The notes under the pieces were generated by a model. That model saw only the letters and a list, made by a program, of their open reading frames with translations. It did not search any database and had not been told where the DNA came from. A stretch of 64,000 nt of DNA. It comes from Verrucomicrobia subdivision 3 bacterium UBA693. GTDB lineage: Bacteria > Verrucomicrobiota > Verrucomicrobiia > Limisphaerales > UBA8199. Each line of letters starts with the position of its first letter. Positions within the stretch are counted from its first letter, which is position 1. Location of the stretch: the NCBI GenBank assembly GCA_002298785.1, contig DBMR01000046.1, forward strand, positions 62,001 to 126,000, read 5' to 3'. This document shows positions 26,001 through 34,553 of the stretch, in pieces. The translations under genes and the position numbers were made by a program.

Positions 26001-26331
26001 TTAATGGATGGACGAACGAAGGGCCTGTTACGAACGCCGGTTCATTGCAGGCCCAGATTCTCCTATTCAAGTGTCTCTTTGGTGAAGGAATTGTGAATAA
26101 CCTGTTAATAACTTCTTGAGCCTGGGACAGGAATAAGTGCTGGATGCGGCCCGAAAGTGGACTTCCCGTGGGCAATTGCATTTCGATGAGCAAAGCCGCC
26201 GCCAAAGACAATCAGTAGGATCCCGGCCCAGAGTTAACCGATTCGTAACAATTGGCGGCAGCAGAATTAGGTAACCTCAAAGCGATTCTACATATAACGA
26301 GCTGAGTACATTTGCCATGAGGATCTCAACT
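26001..26331. other. Intergenic region with DnaA-box-like pair
   Basis: About 330 non-coding bases between divergent genes. The only distinct element is the paired site at 26092-26111, described separately. No promoter of good quality was recognised for either flank. Confidence 0.5.
26092..26111 (-). promoter_or_regulatory. Two DnaA-box-like sites, 11-bp phased
   Basis: On the minus strand TTATTAACA (26111-26103) and TTATTCACA (26100-26092) lie 11 bases apart. TTATTCACA fits the relaxed box TTATNCACA exactly. The same two words with the same 11-base phasing, in opposite order, occur upstream of dnaA at 9771-9790. Confidence 0.45.
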
Positions 26332-26904
26332 ATGGGCGACTGGTATGACAAACTGATCTCGGCACTGGGTCTGGAAGAGCACCGCACGGATGTCCTGCTC
26401 GGAATTGCCGAGCAGGAGGTGACCGGTTTGGAGTCACTGCAAGCAGGCGAGTTGACGCGGGTGAGCCTCAAGCGGCTGCGGGATGGGAGGCGGCTGCTCA
26501 TGTTCCAATTCGGCCCGAATGCCGAAGGGTGCTTCTGGCCAATGCCCTGCTCGCGTGCCAACGCCGAAGCCCTGAGCGAATTCCTATACCGGACTCAAAG
26601 CTATTTGCCTGCTGGAGATGTGAGGGATGCCTCAAGGAGGAATGTGATCGAGGGCTTTCGGAGATGGCTGACAAAAGACCGTCCGGTCGAGAGCATGGGC
26701 TCGCTGCCTGACTGTCATTTCGATGCCAAGTTCGAGCTACGACTGTTGGTCGATCAACGCGGGAACCACACCTTGGAGTTGGCGGGGCGGGCTCGTGGAG
26801 GACGGTACCGCAGCCGCTGGGAATGGTCGCACGCAACCGCCAGCGCGTGGCAGCAGATTCTTGCCACGTTGCGGGCGAACCTAACGGAATGGCCAAGTGC
26901 CTAG
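26332..26904 (+). CDS. Hypothetical protein
   Basis: I did not recognise this protein. From the ATG at 26332 it has 190 residues; GAGGA at 26319-26323 is well placed for this start, better than for the in-frame ATG at 26317. It has no signal peptide or membrane segment and is probably cytoplasmic, with a mixed alpha/beta composition (RLLMFQFGPNAEGCFWP; a basic RGGRYRSRWEWSH stretch near the C-terminus). The frame is full-length, starts well and has ordinary composition, so it is likely real. It stands alone beside the repeat-rich non-coding region. Confidence 0.6.
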   Translation: MGDWYDKLISALGLEEHRTDVLLGIAEQEVTGLESLQAGELTRVSLKRLRDGRRLLMFQFGPNAEGCFWPMPCSRANAEALSEFLYRTQSYLPAGDVRDASRRNVIEGFRRWLTKDRPVESMGSLPDCHFDAKFELRLLVDQRGNHTLELAGRARGGRYRSRWEWSHATASAWQQILATLRANLTEWPSA

Positions 26905-27285
26905 GAAGAGATCGGAAAAAGGAAAAAGGGGCACCCATAGCTTGGGTTCATTTTGGAATTCAAATCGGCCATAACTTTGGTGCTTCTTGGTCCCCGCTGT
27001 TTGCTCCGAGCCCTTCATGTATTTGTGGGGGGCGTGGGCGGCAAATACTGAGGACTGATCCACCGAGCATCCACAAACACTGCACCCCACTCATCCCCAA
27101 TTCCTGCCGCTTCCTTTGAGCGCCAGCGGCGCGCCATGTTTATAGTAACACAACAAAATACACGCCAAGCCCCAGCGGGGCGGCATGAAGCAAGCCGACG
27201 GTGCAACCTTTGAAGTGTTGGACGCCTCACATTCCGGAATTCAATCCCGAAACACGTTCCTACCTCCCCGGCTTGACCGACTGTG

Positions 27286-27358
27286 CCGCTCCTGCCGGAG
27301 CTCGGGAAATGGATGTTTATGGTTTGCGAACTATACACATTCCGCTCCTGCCGGAGCT
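27286..27358 (+). repeat. 17-base direct repeat containing a hairpin
   Basis: CCGCTCCTGCCGGAGCT occurs at 27286-27302 and 27342-27358, a period of 56 bases. Each copy contains GCTCC-TGCC-GGAGC, a five-base stem with a four-base loop. Confidence 0.8.
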
Positions 27359-27422
27359 GGAGAAGAAACACCGACTTGCAATTCTTTCCGTGCGCACCGC
27401 TCCCCGACTCGCGCCACCATAA

Positions 27423-27440
27423 GCGAGCTTGGAAGCTCGC
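27423..27440. repeat. 18-base palindrome, copy A
   Basis: GCGAGCTT-GG-AAGCTCGC is a perfect 8-base inverted repeat, preceded by AA and followed by GCTCC. It shares the frame AAGCG-N5-GG-N5-CGC-GCTCC with copies B and C. Confidence 0.75.
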
Positions 27441-27666
27441 GCTCCGACTGCTTGGTCGCCTGAAGCATGATGTTGTAGGAGGAGCCGGTGCCGCAATGTG
27501 CCTGTCGGGGGGCGGGGTGGTGACCGTGGCGACCTCGCCGGCGGCGTTGTGGCCAAAGGTCGTGGATTTGGTGTTACCCACCCCAAAACCCAAGCGATTG
27601 GATAATGAGCGGGCGCTGCTGGTTACGAGTGAAATACCCGCTTTGCCAGCCTCGACCGCCTTCGTC

Positions 27667-27699
27667 CCATCCTGTAAATCCCGTTCATCCTGTCCAAAC
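27667..27699. repeat. Degenerate CCTGTAAATC-type simple repeat
   Basis: ATCCTGTAAATC followed by a diverged second unit CATCCTGTCCAAA. Similar short tandem units are scattered in intergenic DNA of many environmental bacteria. A second simple repeat class (TTCATTAGCG twice at 27953-27971, and TATTTCGAGTATTCCGTGG at 28017-28035) lies further right. Confidence 0.55.
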
Positions 27700-27717
27700 A
27701 CAGTTCTCAGGCGGAGC

Positions 27718-27735
27718 GCGAGGTTCCAAACTCGC
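27718..27735. repeat. 18-base palindrome, copy B (inverted)
   Basis: GCGAGGTTCCAAACTCGC is a near-perfect inverted repeat. On the minus strand it reads AAGCGAGTTTGGAACCTCGC followed by GCTCCGC, the same frame as copies A and C. Confidence 0.7.
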
Positions 27736-27828
27736 TTTTGCAGGTCCGAACGGGAGGCCAACGTACCCATGAATCCGCCACCACGCCCCCCGCGAGGCTT
27801 AACCGTGGCCGTCCTCCGAACAACGTAA

Positions 27829-27846
27829 GCGGACATGGATGTCCGC
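27829..27846. repeat. 18-base palindrome, copy C
   Basis: GCGGACAT-GG-ATGTCCGC is a perfect 8-base inverted repeat, preceded by AA and followed by GCTCC. The arms differ from copy A, but both strands changed together so the stem is kept. Confidence 0.75.
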
Positions 27847-27882
27847 GCTCCGGGGGTTCGGGTGTAGGGTAGCCGTCCTCAA

Positions 27883-27910
27883 CTGCGAGTTCGAGCACCG
27901 TCTCGGTGCT
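27883..27910. repeat. 28-base interspersed repeat with hairpin, copy 2
   Basis: Identical to 7262-7289, 20.6 kb away. The right flank again runs into a CGTCCGCGCTCC segment (27934-27945), which links this element to the palindrome family at 27423-27846. Confidence 0.75.
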
Positions 27911-28031
27911 TGGTCTCAGTTCTGGAGGCGAGACGTCCGCGCTCCTGCACTTCATTAGCGTTCATTAGCGCAGATCAGCGGTTTCCTCCGACCCCAATTC
28001 ACCATCCCCTTCCGCGTATTTCGAGTATTCC

Positions 28032-28241
28032 GTGGTCCATTCCCATGCCAGGCAGGTCCACATTCACGCGCCTTGTCGGCTTCGCGTGCGACTCACCTCC
28101 TTCATCCCCGCACGTGACGGGCGCGTTACAGGCTACATCCCCCGCTCCGAAATCGAGGCCCTCAAGCGCAAGTTGGCCTCCGAGAAAAAATCCACCACCA
28201 GCTCACCGGCCCAAAATCCAGCGGACCCCGGCTCCACCTGA
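28032..28241 (+). CDS. Possible short gene or gene remnant
   Basis: A 69-codon frame starting at a GTG. The second half (RVTGYIPRSEIEALKRKLASEKK) looks protein-like, with a charged amphipathic helix, while the first half overlaps the TTCCGTGG simple repeat. No Shine-Dalgarno sequence is visible. It could be the 3' remnant of a decayed gene. The convergent VWA gene ends 33 bases beyond it. I cannot assign a family. Confidence 0.25.
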   Translation: MVHSHARQVHIHAPCRLRVRLTSFIPARDGRVTGYIPRSEIEALKRKLASEKKSTTSSPAQNPADPGST

Positions 28242-28273
28242 AACTCCGCCCCTCGCTCGAACCGAACTGTCCC

Positions 28274-31165
28274 TCAGGACGCGTCTTCAGGCGGTTTCTT
28301 TTGTGCCCGACGCTTCGCCTCCAACAAACGACTGGCGGTACTCGCCGGAGTCGTTGTCGGCGGCGGTGTCACAGCCACGGGTTTGGGCGCGTCCAACCGC
28401 ACCGGTTGATCTCGCGTAATACTTGCCGGATTTTCCTGAGTCGCAGCCGCGGTCTTGACCGTTGTCGGCGGGACGGAAACTGCGGCGGTGTGTTGCGCCC
28501 GCACCTGGTCCCGGCGGGACAACAATGTCGCCAGCGAGGGCTCGGTAGCGGCCTCCGGCCGGGCGCGGCGATTCAAAATCGGAATCCGGGCACGCACCAA
28601 TCCCCAAGCTCGCGCCCACTCCTCGCGATCGATCAACACGCGACGCACCCCCACATCCGCCACGAACAGGAGCACGGCCCAGCGCAGGAACCATTCCCAG
28701 AGATCCCGCGGCTGCCGGGTTTTGACGCGGTCATGCAGGAACGGGCTTTCGTTGATGTTGGCCGGTTGCAGCACGCGTCCGCCGCCCAGTTCCGCCAGGC
28801 GCGTCAGGAGCGGGCGATTGGGCGCGGTCGCGTTGAACTCGGGAGAATAATTGACCGAGGCTCCGACCACCTGCGAGGCCCGCGTCCCGTCGCTCCCGGA
28901 CTCCACCACATTTACCATATAGGAACCGGTGGCCCGGGTGGGGAACCGCGCCTCGTAATGACCCGGGGCGGTCTGCTCGAGGCGCAGGGCCTGCCGGTCG
29001 CCTTTTGGTCCCACCACCGCCGCCTGAAGGTTTAAGAAGTTGCGGTAGTTTCCCTGTTCATCCACGGCGTCCAGGCTCAGGAGCCCCTCGCCGCCCACGA
29101 TCGAGAGGTCGGAGGTGAATTGCGCATTCTCCGTCCGCCGCAGGGACCACTGCGCCACCTGCGCCCAGAATTGACGATACTGAGCCCAGCCCAGCCAATT
29201 CCGGCCCCAGCGCCCGCGCGCGTCCGAAGTAAACGCAACCGCCCGTCCCAGGCCGTATTGCCAATGCGCCAGCAGCGGATCGCCATTTTCGGTCCAGAGC
29301 GGAGTTTCGGCGCGGGGCTTGGGAGACGTGGCCACATACCCCAGCAACACCGGGTAATTGGCGGCGGCGATTCCCCGGACCGGCTCGGTGCTCGACCGGA
29401 GCTGGGGTCGAAACGGATCCTCGTAAATGGCCGATTTGAGAATCACCGCGGTTTCCTTGAGGAACACTTGCGGCAATTCTTCCGGCGAAGTGATGTTATA
29501 GAAACGGCCGCGGCCATGTTCCGCGAGCCAGATCATGGTTTGCGGCCCCACGTGACCGGCGATCAGGATGGTGCTCACCGTGATGCGATCTTTGACGATG
29601 GATTGCATCAACTCGGCGGAGGGCACCTGCGGGTCGCCATCGCTGAACACGATGATATGTTTGAGGTGGGCAGTGGATTTCTGCAGCCCGCCCTGCGCCA
29701 TTTCGAGCACATGCTGAAAGTTGCCGAGATCGCCCTGGTTCATGCCGGCGATTTGGCGGCGCAAGTCGCGTTTGTCGCCGACTTTCTGCAGCTCGAACAA
29801 CCAGCGTTCGGAGCCGTCCCACAGCAGCACCCCCATTTCATCCGAGGCGCCCAGCGCGGCCAGTACCCCCTGCGCGCAATCCCGGGCCACCTGGTTGCCG
29901 TTGGCAAACTCCATGCCGTGCATGATCATCACCACCGCGCCGCTGGGCAGCACCTTTTTGCTGTCCAGTTCCATGCTCACCGGAAGGACCGACTCCAGCG
30001 GCGTGCCCCGGTAACCGCCTGCCGCATAGGTTTGATCGCCACCCACACACACCAGGCCCACCCCGAAATCACGCACCGCGCTTTCCAGCAACTTCTGTCG
30101 GTCCGTGCCGATATCGCCCGCCGCGAGGTTGCTGATGAAGATCACGTCATAACTCTGCATCTCCGCCAGCGTGATGGGGAATTGGGGCAAACCCACCGCG
30201 AAGACTTGAAAACGCGCGGCGCGCAAAGCCGAAACCAACGCCTGGTCCTGGGTGGGATCAGAGGATACCACCAGCACCCGGGGATCGCCCGAAACCACGG
30301 TAAAAGCCGCGCCGCGATTATTTTGCGGCACCGGATCACCCGGCACTTCCAGTTGCACATCGTAACTGTAAAAGCCGCTCTCGGGCAGGGTTTGCGGGAA
30401 GTTGTGCAGGTTCTTGCCCGCCTCCAGACGCACGCGTTGCTCGCCCAAAAGCTGGTCGTTGCGAAACAGGCGCACAGTCGCTTCCCGCGCGCGATCGGAT
30501 TGGCTGAAGATCTTGACGTCGAAAGGCTGGCCGCGTTTGAGGCGCGACGGCACTTGCAGGCGCTGCACTGAAACATCTCCTCCCCGTTCCACGCCGAGAG
30601 GCGCGACATCCAGGGTGACCCCCAGTTGCCGGGCGGCAATCGCCGCGCTCAGCGCGTCTCCGACGTTTTCGTTGCCATCGCTGACGAGCACCAGCCGCTT
30701 TTGACCCGTCTCCGGCAGTGCTGCCGTGCCCAACCGAATCGCGCCCGCCAGGTCGGATCGCTCCGTGCCCACTACCGCCTGCACTTTCGCCAGCTCCACA
30801 ATCGGGTTCGGCAGAAATTCGATGCTGGCCTCGCTGCCAAACACAATCACCCCCGCGCGATCACCGGTCTTTTTGGTTTTGGCGCTGCGATTGACCCACT
30901 CGCGCGACGCCTCCTGCTGGGCGCCCGGGATGCTGTCCGACCGGTCCAGCATGTAGAAAACATTCATGCCTTCGATCGGCAACAACCATTGAAAACCCGC
31001 AAGGGCAAAGACCAATCCCGTCAGGACCAACAAACGCAGGCTTAGAGAAGTCCAGCGCCGCCAGGTGGACAACTGCACGTCGCTTTTGACCGAGAACCAA
31101 AGGATCCAGGCCAGCGCTGGAACCAGCGCCCACAACCATGACGCATGCGTAAACTGAAAACTCAT
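28274..31165 (-). CDS. Large VWA protein with glutamine-amidotransferase-like domain
   Basis: A 963-residue membrane protein, last in the operon. Two N-terminal helices (about 8-25 and 40-62) precede a first VWA domain with the MIDAS-like LDRSDS (D-x-S-x-S). A beta-sandwich follows. A class I glutamine-amidotransferase-like domain (SYDVIFISNLAAGD ... GVGLVCVGGDQTYAAGGY) lies near 340-400, as in the large membrane VWA proteins of Verrucomicrobia and Planctomycetes. A second VWA-like region begins MIMHGMEFANG and includes HIIVFSDGDPQ. The segment near 840-860 (WEWFLRWAVLLFVADVGV) is a C-terminal helix, followed by a Thr/Pro-rich cytoplasmic tail. The ATG overlaps the stop of the permease-NHL gene by four bases, so translation is coupled. 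Confidence 0.82.
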   Translation of the reverse strand: MSFQFTHASWLWALVPALAWILWFSVKSDVQLSTWRRWTSLSLRLLVLTGLVFALAGFQWLLPIEGMNVFYMLDRSDSIPGAQQEASREWVNRSAKTKKTGDRAGVIVFGSEASIEFLPNPIVELAKVQAVVGTERSDLAGAIRLGTAALPETGQKRLVLVSDGNENVGDALSAAIAARQLGVTLDVAPLGVERGGDVSVQRLQVPSRLKRGQPFDVKIFSQSDRAREATVRLFRNDQLLGEQRVRLEAGKNLHNFPQTLPESGFYSYDVQLEVPGDPVPQNNRGAAFTVVSGDPRVLVVSSDPTQDQALVSALRAARFQVFAVGLPQFPITLAEMQSYDVIFISNLAAGDIGTDRQKLLESAVRDFGVGLVCVGGDQTYAAGGYRGTPLESVLPVSMELDSKKVLPSGAVVMIMHGMEFANGNQVARDCAQGVLAALGASDEMGVLLWDGSERWLFELQKVGDKRDLRRQIAGMNQGDLGNFQHVLEMAQGGLQKSTAHLKHIIVFSDGDPQVPSAELMQSIVKDRITVSTILIAGHVGPQTMIWLAEHGRGRFYNITSPEELPQVFLKETAVILKSAIYEDPFRPQLRSSTEPVRGIAAANYPVLLGYVATSPKPRAETPLWTENGDPLLAHWQYGLGRAVAFTSDARGRWGRNWLGWAQYRQFWAQVAQWSLRRTENAQFTSDLSIVGGEGLLSLDAVDEQGNYRNFLNLQAAVVGPKGDRQALRLEQTAPGHYEARFPTRATGSYMVNVVESGSDGTRASQVVGASVNYSPEFNATAPNRPLLTRLAELGGGRVLQPANINESPFLHDRVKTRQPRDLWEWFLRWAVLLFVADVGVRRVLIDREEWARAWGLVRARIPILNRRARPEAATEPSLATLLSRRDQVRAQHTAAVSVPPTTVKTAAATQENPASITRDQPVRLDAPKPVAVTPPPTTTPASTASRLLEAKRRAQKKPPEDAS

Positions 31166-33552
31166 GCGCCCCCTCCCACCTGTGTCCTGGAAACAACCCG
31201 ATCCGCGCCGGCCCGCCGCACTAACTTCTGAACCCGGTGATTTTGCGAATCCGCCACGTACAAATTCCCCGCGCCATCCAGCGCCACGCCCCAGGGATTA
31301 TTGAACCGGCCCGGCTCCGTCCCCGGCCCACCGATAATCTCGAACGGCTGCCCGTCCGGGGCAAAAACCTGAATCCGACTGTTGCCAAACTCACAGACGA
31401 ATTGATAGCCGTCATTGTCCACGCGCACATCATACGGATAGCTGAGTTCGCCCAGCCCGGTTCCCGGCCGTCCATACTCGCGCAAGAAGGAGCCGTCCGG
31501 GGCAAAGACCTGGATGCGATGATTGCAGGAATCGGCCACGTAAATCCGGTCCCGGGCATCGACGCACAAGCCTTCCGCACGGTTGAAATCCCCGGGCTGA
31601 TGCCCGGCCTTTCCAAAGGTGCCCCGCCACGATTGGCCGTCCGGCCCGAACCGCTGCACCCGCTCGACCAGGCCATATTCACTCACCAGGATCTCGCCCT
31701 GGCTGTTCACCGCCACCGCGCGGGGGAAAGCCAATTGACCGCCGTTGGTGCCGTGAATTCCCCAGCTAAAGACCAGCTTTCCCTCCGGTGAAAAATGGTT
31801 CACGCGCGAATAGTGGGGCTCGTTGACGACCACCCGACCGGCGCGATCAAGGCACAGGCCTTTGGGCCGGCCCAAATCCGTTTGCTCCATTTGCCAGGAC
31901 AGTTGGAATAAACCGTTCGGGCCGAATTTCTGCACCCGACCGGTCATATCAACGACGTAAACTGAGCCGTCGACGGTGGCAGCGACCGACCGGGGTTTGT
32001 TGACGTGGCCGGCGCCGGTGCCGCGGGTGCACAGCACTTCCGCCGAGCTGAATAGTCGGCTGCTTAAAGGCGCCTCGCGGGGATCCGAACGCGCACCGCA
32101 GCCCAGCCCGGCGCAGAGCGGGCCCAGGGCGAGCACCACCAACCATCCGGAGCAGCGGGACTGGTTCGCGGTCTGCCGAGCCGGTCGGAGCCAGAACACA
32201 CCGCCGAGAACCAACGGGAGGACTCCGAGTCCCAGCAGCGCCAGGCAAAGAGCATTGACCTGACCGCTGTAGCCGGTGTGCAGAAGATTGAAGATGCGCA
32301 GCGCCAGGGTTTCTCCGCCAGGCGGAACCAGCAGGAGAGTGCTTTCGACGTCCCAAAGACACAGTAAATAGACCAGGTAAAAAGCGGCGCCCGCCTGTGG
32401 GGCCACCTGCGGCCAGTACACATGGCGGAACTGCGCCCACCACCCGGCCCCGAGCAGGCGCGCGTCCTCGGCCAGCACGCGATCCGTGGCGCGGATGGCC
32501 CGGCGCAACAACTGCCCGCTGAGAGCGGCGTAGTGCAGTACCAACGCGAGCCAGGCGGCGCCCGAGGTGCTGAGCAACACATCGGCCCCGGGCCGGTTCA
32601 GGCTCACCAGCAGCACGATACCCGTGACGGTGCCTGGCACGAGAAACGTGATCCACAGCAGACCCAACAGGCGCGAGCGATGCCCGGCAAAGCCCACCAC
32701 CAGGCAGAGCGTCGCGCCAAGGAAAGCGTACAGCGCCGAATATCCCAGCGCCCGGCTGCCCGCGTGCAAGGCTCCGGCCAGCTCGGTCCAGGTGCGCGAG
32801 TCGGATGCCAGTTGGAAAAGAGGCAGGCCCACGGCGGCCGTGACGGCAAGACCGCTCAAGGCCGCGGCGCCCGCAATCCAGGCGACGCCCGCCTGGCGCC
32901 GGAACCCACGCGGATCAAGCATCCGGGACTCCGCGCGCCATTGAAACCCGCGATGCCGCAGCCACCACAGCAACGCCAGGGGCGCCAGGATCAGCGGCCA
33001 GGAAAGTGACAATGCCCCCAAGGTATCCAGGCCAGTGTTGTAACGAATCCACATTTCGGCTGGATAAACCCGGGTTTGCAGCAAGGCCGGCACGGAGAAC
33101 TGATTCAAGGCCAACACGAAGACGACGACTGCCGATTGCACCAGCGCGCCGCGCGCCCGGGGCAGCAGCAGGCCCAACACAAAGTGGCGCCCGCGAACTG
33201 CCGGATCGCTTTCCCACTCCGCTCGGCCCACGCCGCTCCAAACGCCCAGCACCGCCAGGAAGGGGATGGGCCAGAGCAATAAAGAAAGCACCCACGCGCA
33301 ACCCCAGGGTGTGAGGATGTTCAACGGCAGCCAGGGCCGCCAGACCCCGGCCAGGCCGAGATAATGCAGCCAGGTGTTCGCGCTGAGGAACGGCGGGAGA
33401 CACAAAGCCAGCGCTGCCAGAAGAATGAACGTGCGACGTCCCGCTCGTCCCAGGCACATCGCCGCCAAGGCGCCCGCCGCGCCAAAGCCCGCCGCCAGCA
33501 CCGTCGCGGTGCCGCTGACCAGCAGGCTGTTTTGCAGCAGGACCAGGTTCAT
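31162..33552 (-). CDS. ABC permease fused to an NHL-repeat beta-propeller
   Basis: A 796-residue fusion. Residues 1-460 are an ABC importer permease of the iron(III)/thiamine/phosphonate type with about twelve helices. The second half has the coupling-helix EAA motif (EDARLLGAGWWAQFRHVYWPQ) that normally contacts an ATPase. A hydrophobic stretch then ends LCAGLGCGARS, which looks like a lipoprotein signal with lipobox Cys485. Residues 500-796 are five or six NHL repeats (RPKGLCLDRAGRVVV, RIYVADSCNHRIQVF, NLYVADSQNHRVQKL), a beta-propeller that should sit in the periplasm. The start overlaps the binding-protein stop by ATGA. No ATPase gene is nearby. The fusion could be genuine or could reflect a lost stop between a permease and an NHL lipoprotein. 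Confidence 0.82.
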   Translation of the reverse strand: MNLVLLQNSLLVSGTATVLAAGFGAAGALAAMCLGRAGRRTFILLAALALCLPPFLSANTWLHYLGLAGVWRPWLPLNILTPWGCAWVLSLLLWPIPFLAVLGVWSGVGRAEWESDPAVRGRHFVLGLLLPRARGALVQSAVVVFVLALNQFSVPALLQTRVYPAEMWIRYNTGLDTLGALSLSWPLILAPLALLWWLRHRGFQWRAESRMLDPRGFRRQAGVAWIAGAAALSGLAVTAAVGLPLFQLASDSRTWTELAGALHAGSRALGYSALYAFLGATLCLVVGFAGHRSRLLGLLWITFLVPGTVTGIVLLVSLNRPGADVLLSTSGAAWLALVLHYAALSGQLLRRAIRATDRVLAEDARLLGAGWWAQFRHVYWPQVAPQAGAAFYLVYLLCLWDVESTLLLVPPGGETLALRIFNLLHTGYSGQVNALCLALLGLGVLPLVLGGVFWLRPARQTANQSRCSGWLVVLALGPLCAGLGCGARSDPREAPLSSRLFSSAEVLCTRGTGAGHVNKPRSVAATVDGSVYVVDMTGRVQKFGPNGLFQLSWQMEQTDLGRPKGLCLDRAGRVVVNEPHYSRVNHFSPEGKLVFSWGIHGTNGGQLAFPRAVAVNSQGEILVSEYGLVERVQRFGPDGQSWRGTFGKAGHQPGDFNRAEGLCVDARDRIYVADSCNHRIQVFAPDGSFLREYGRPGTGLGELSYPYDVRVDNDGYQFVCEFGNSRIQVFAPDGQPFEIIGGPGTEPGRFNNPWGVALDGAGNLYVADSQNHRVQKLVRRAGADRVVSRTQVGGGA

Positions 33553-34553
33553 CGGAGAAAGATTTGGTTAAGCTGCCCGGTGGTGGTTTCGAGATCACGC
33601 AGGATCAGGTCCCACGCGGGTTTCAGCGCGGGCGCATTCTCGTCGGCGGCGTTTCCCTCCAGCGCCCCGGCTCGCACCAGGAGGTCCGCCACCGAACGGG
33701 TACGTAAATACTCGAACAACCCGCGCGCGGATTCCGGATGCGGAGCGCGGTGAATAAGGCCGACGCTGTTTGGGATATAAAGAGTTTCAGCGCCGGGCGG
33801 CAACCCCGCCACCGGCAGGCCCTCGCGCTGCCCGGCCTGGATATCGTCGGAATCCGTCAACCCGACCACCACCTCGCCCGCGCCCACGAGTTTGACCACC
33901 GTGGAATTGCCCTCGACGAGACGGACCTGGTTCCGGGCCAGATTCCGGCACCAGTCCAGCCATGCGGCTTCGCCCCAATGCTGGCGCAAGGCGTGGAAAT
34001 GGGTGGCGGTGGTGCCGAACTGGGGGAAAGCGAGGGCCACCTTCCCCCTCCAATGAGCATTGGTTAAATCAGTCAGGCTGAGACTCGCCGCGCCGGACCA
34101 AAGATTTGTGTTCACCACAATCCGCCGCGTGCGATATCCGAAAAATGCCAGCCCGTTTGTCTCGGCAAAGACTCCGCGCGCTTCCAACTGCCGGGCGCGC
34201 AGCGCTTCGTTACCCCAGAAAACGTCGGCCCGCGGTCGCGCCTGCTCGGCCAACAACCGGTTGGCCAGGCCCACCGTCTTTACCGCTTCGCTATCATAAA
34301 CCGGCAAGACGCGGATGCCCGATTGGCGTTCGAACGCGCGGAAAATCTCCTCGGCATAGACCTGGTCCTGCGCGCAGTAAACGACCACGGTGGGAGCCGG
34401 TCGCAACTTGCCCAGCAACGGCAACAACCACGCGGCGAGTCCCGCAATGACGATGAGCCACACCCACGAGAATTGCGCCACGATCTCCTCGCGTGCGAAC
34501 CGGTCTCGAGGCCAACTTGAACGGGGGCGGCCGTTATCCGGGGGCGAACTCAC
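33549..34553 (-). CDS. ABC-type solute-binding protein, membrane-anchored
   Basis: The start is taken as the GTG at 34553: it overlaps the upstream stop in a GTGA and has GGAGG five bases before it. This gives 334 residues; an upstream ATG at 34586 is less likely. A single N-terminal helix (about 27-48, WVWLIVIAGLAAWLLPLL) without a clear cleavage site suggests anchoring. The domain is of the iron/2-aminoethylphosphonate binding-protein type: VVVYCAQDQVYAEEIFRAFE, ADVFWGNEA, VVGLTDSDDIQAGQREG and the C-terminal NSVGLIHRAPHPESARGLFEYL. The ligand is unknown. It probably delivers to the downstream permease-NHL protein. Finding it inside a MoxR/VWA operon is unusual. Confidence 0.8.
   Translation of the reverse strand: MSSPPDNGRPRSSWPRDRFAREEIVAQFSWVWLIVIAGLAAWLLPLLGKLRPAPTVVVYCAQDQVYAEEIFRAFERQSGIRVLPVYDSEAVKTVGLANRLLAEQARPRADVFWGNEALRARQLEARGVFAETNGLAFFGYRTRRIVVNTNLWSGAASLSLTDLTNAHWRGKVALAFPQFGTTATHFHALRQHWGEAAWLDWCRNLARNQVRLVEGNSTVVKLVGAGEVVVGLTDSDDIQAGQREGLPVAGLPPGAETLYIPNSVGLIHRAPHPESARGLFEYLRTRSVADLLVRAGALEGNAADENAPALKPAWDLILRDLETTTGQLNQIFLR

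Larger units (their letters stand above)
26905..28273. other. 1.4-kb repeat-rich non-coding region
   Basis: The open frames here (for example 27015-27836 on the minus strand) are low-complexity, overlap the repeats and show no recognisable family, so I treat them as chance. The region contains a 17-base direct repeat (27286, 27342), three 18-base palindromes (27423, 27718, 27829), the second copy of the 28-base repeat (27883) and degenerate CCTGTAAATC- and TTCCGTGG-type simple repeats (27667-27699, 27956-28038). It looks like an accumulation point for dispersed repeats. One short frame at 28032-28241 may be a remnant gene. Confidence 0.6.

Noticed and set aside
27015..27836. 273-codon minus-strand frame in the repeat region
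   Set aside because: Its sequence is made largely of repeat elements translated by chance and the composition is unlike neighbouring proteins.
26905..28273. CRISPR array
   Set aside because: The repeats here are few, irregularly spaced and differ in sequence and orientation; no regular spacer pattern and no cas gene were seen.
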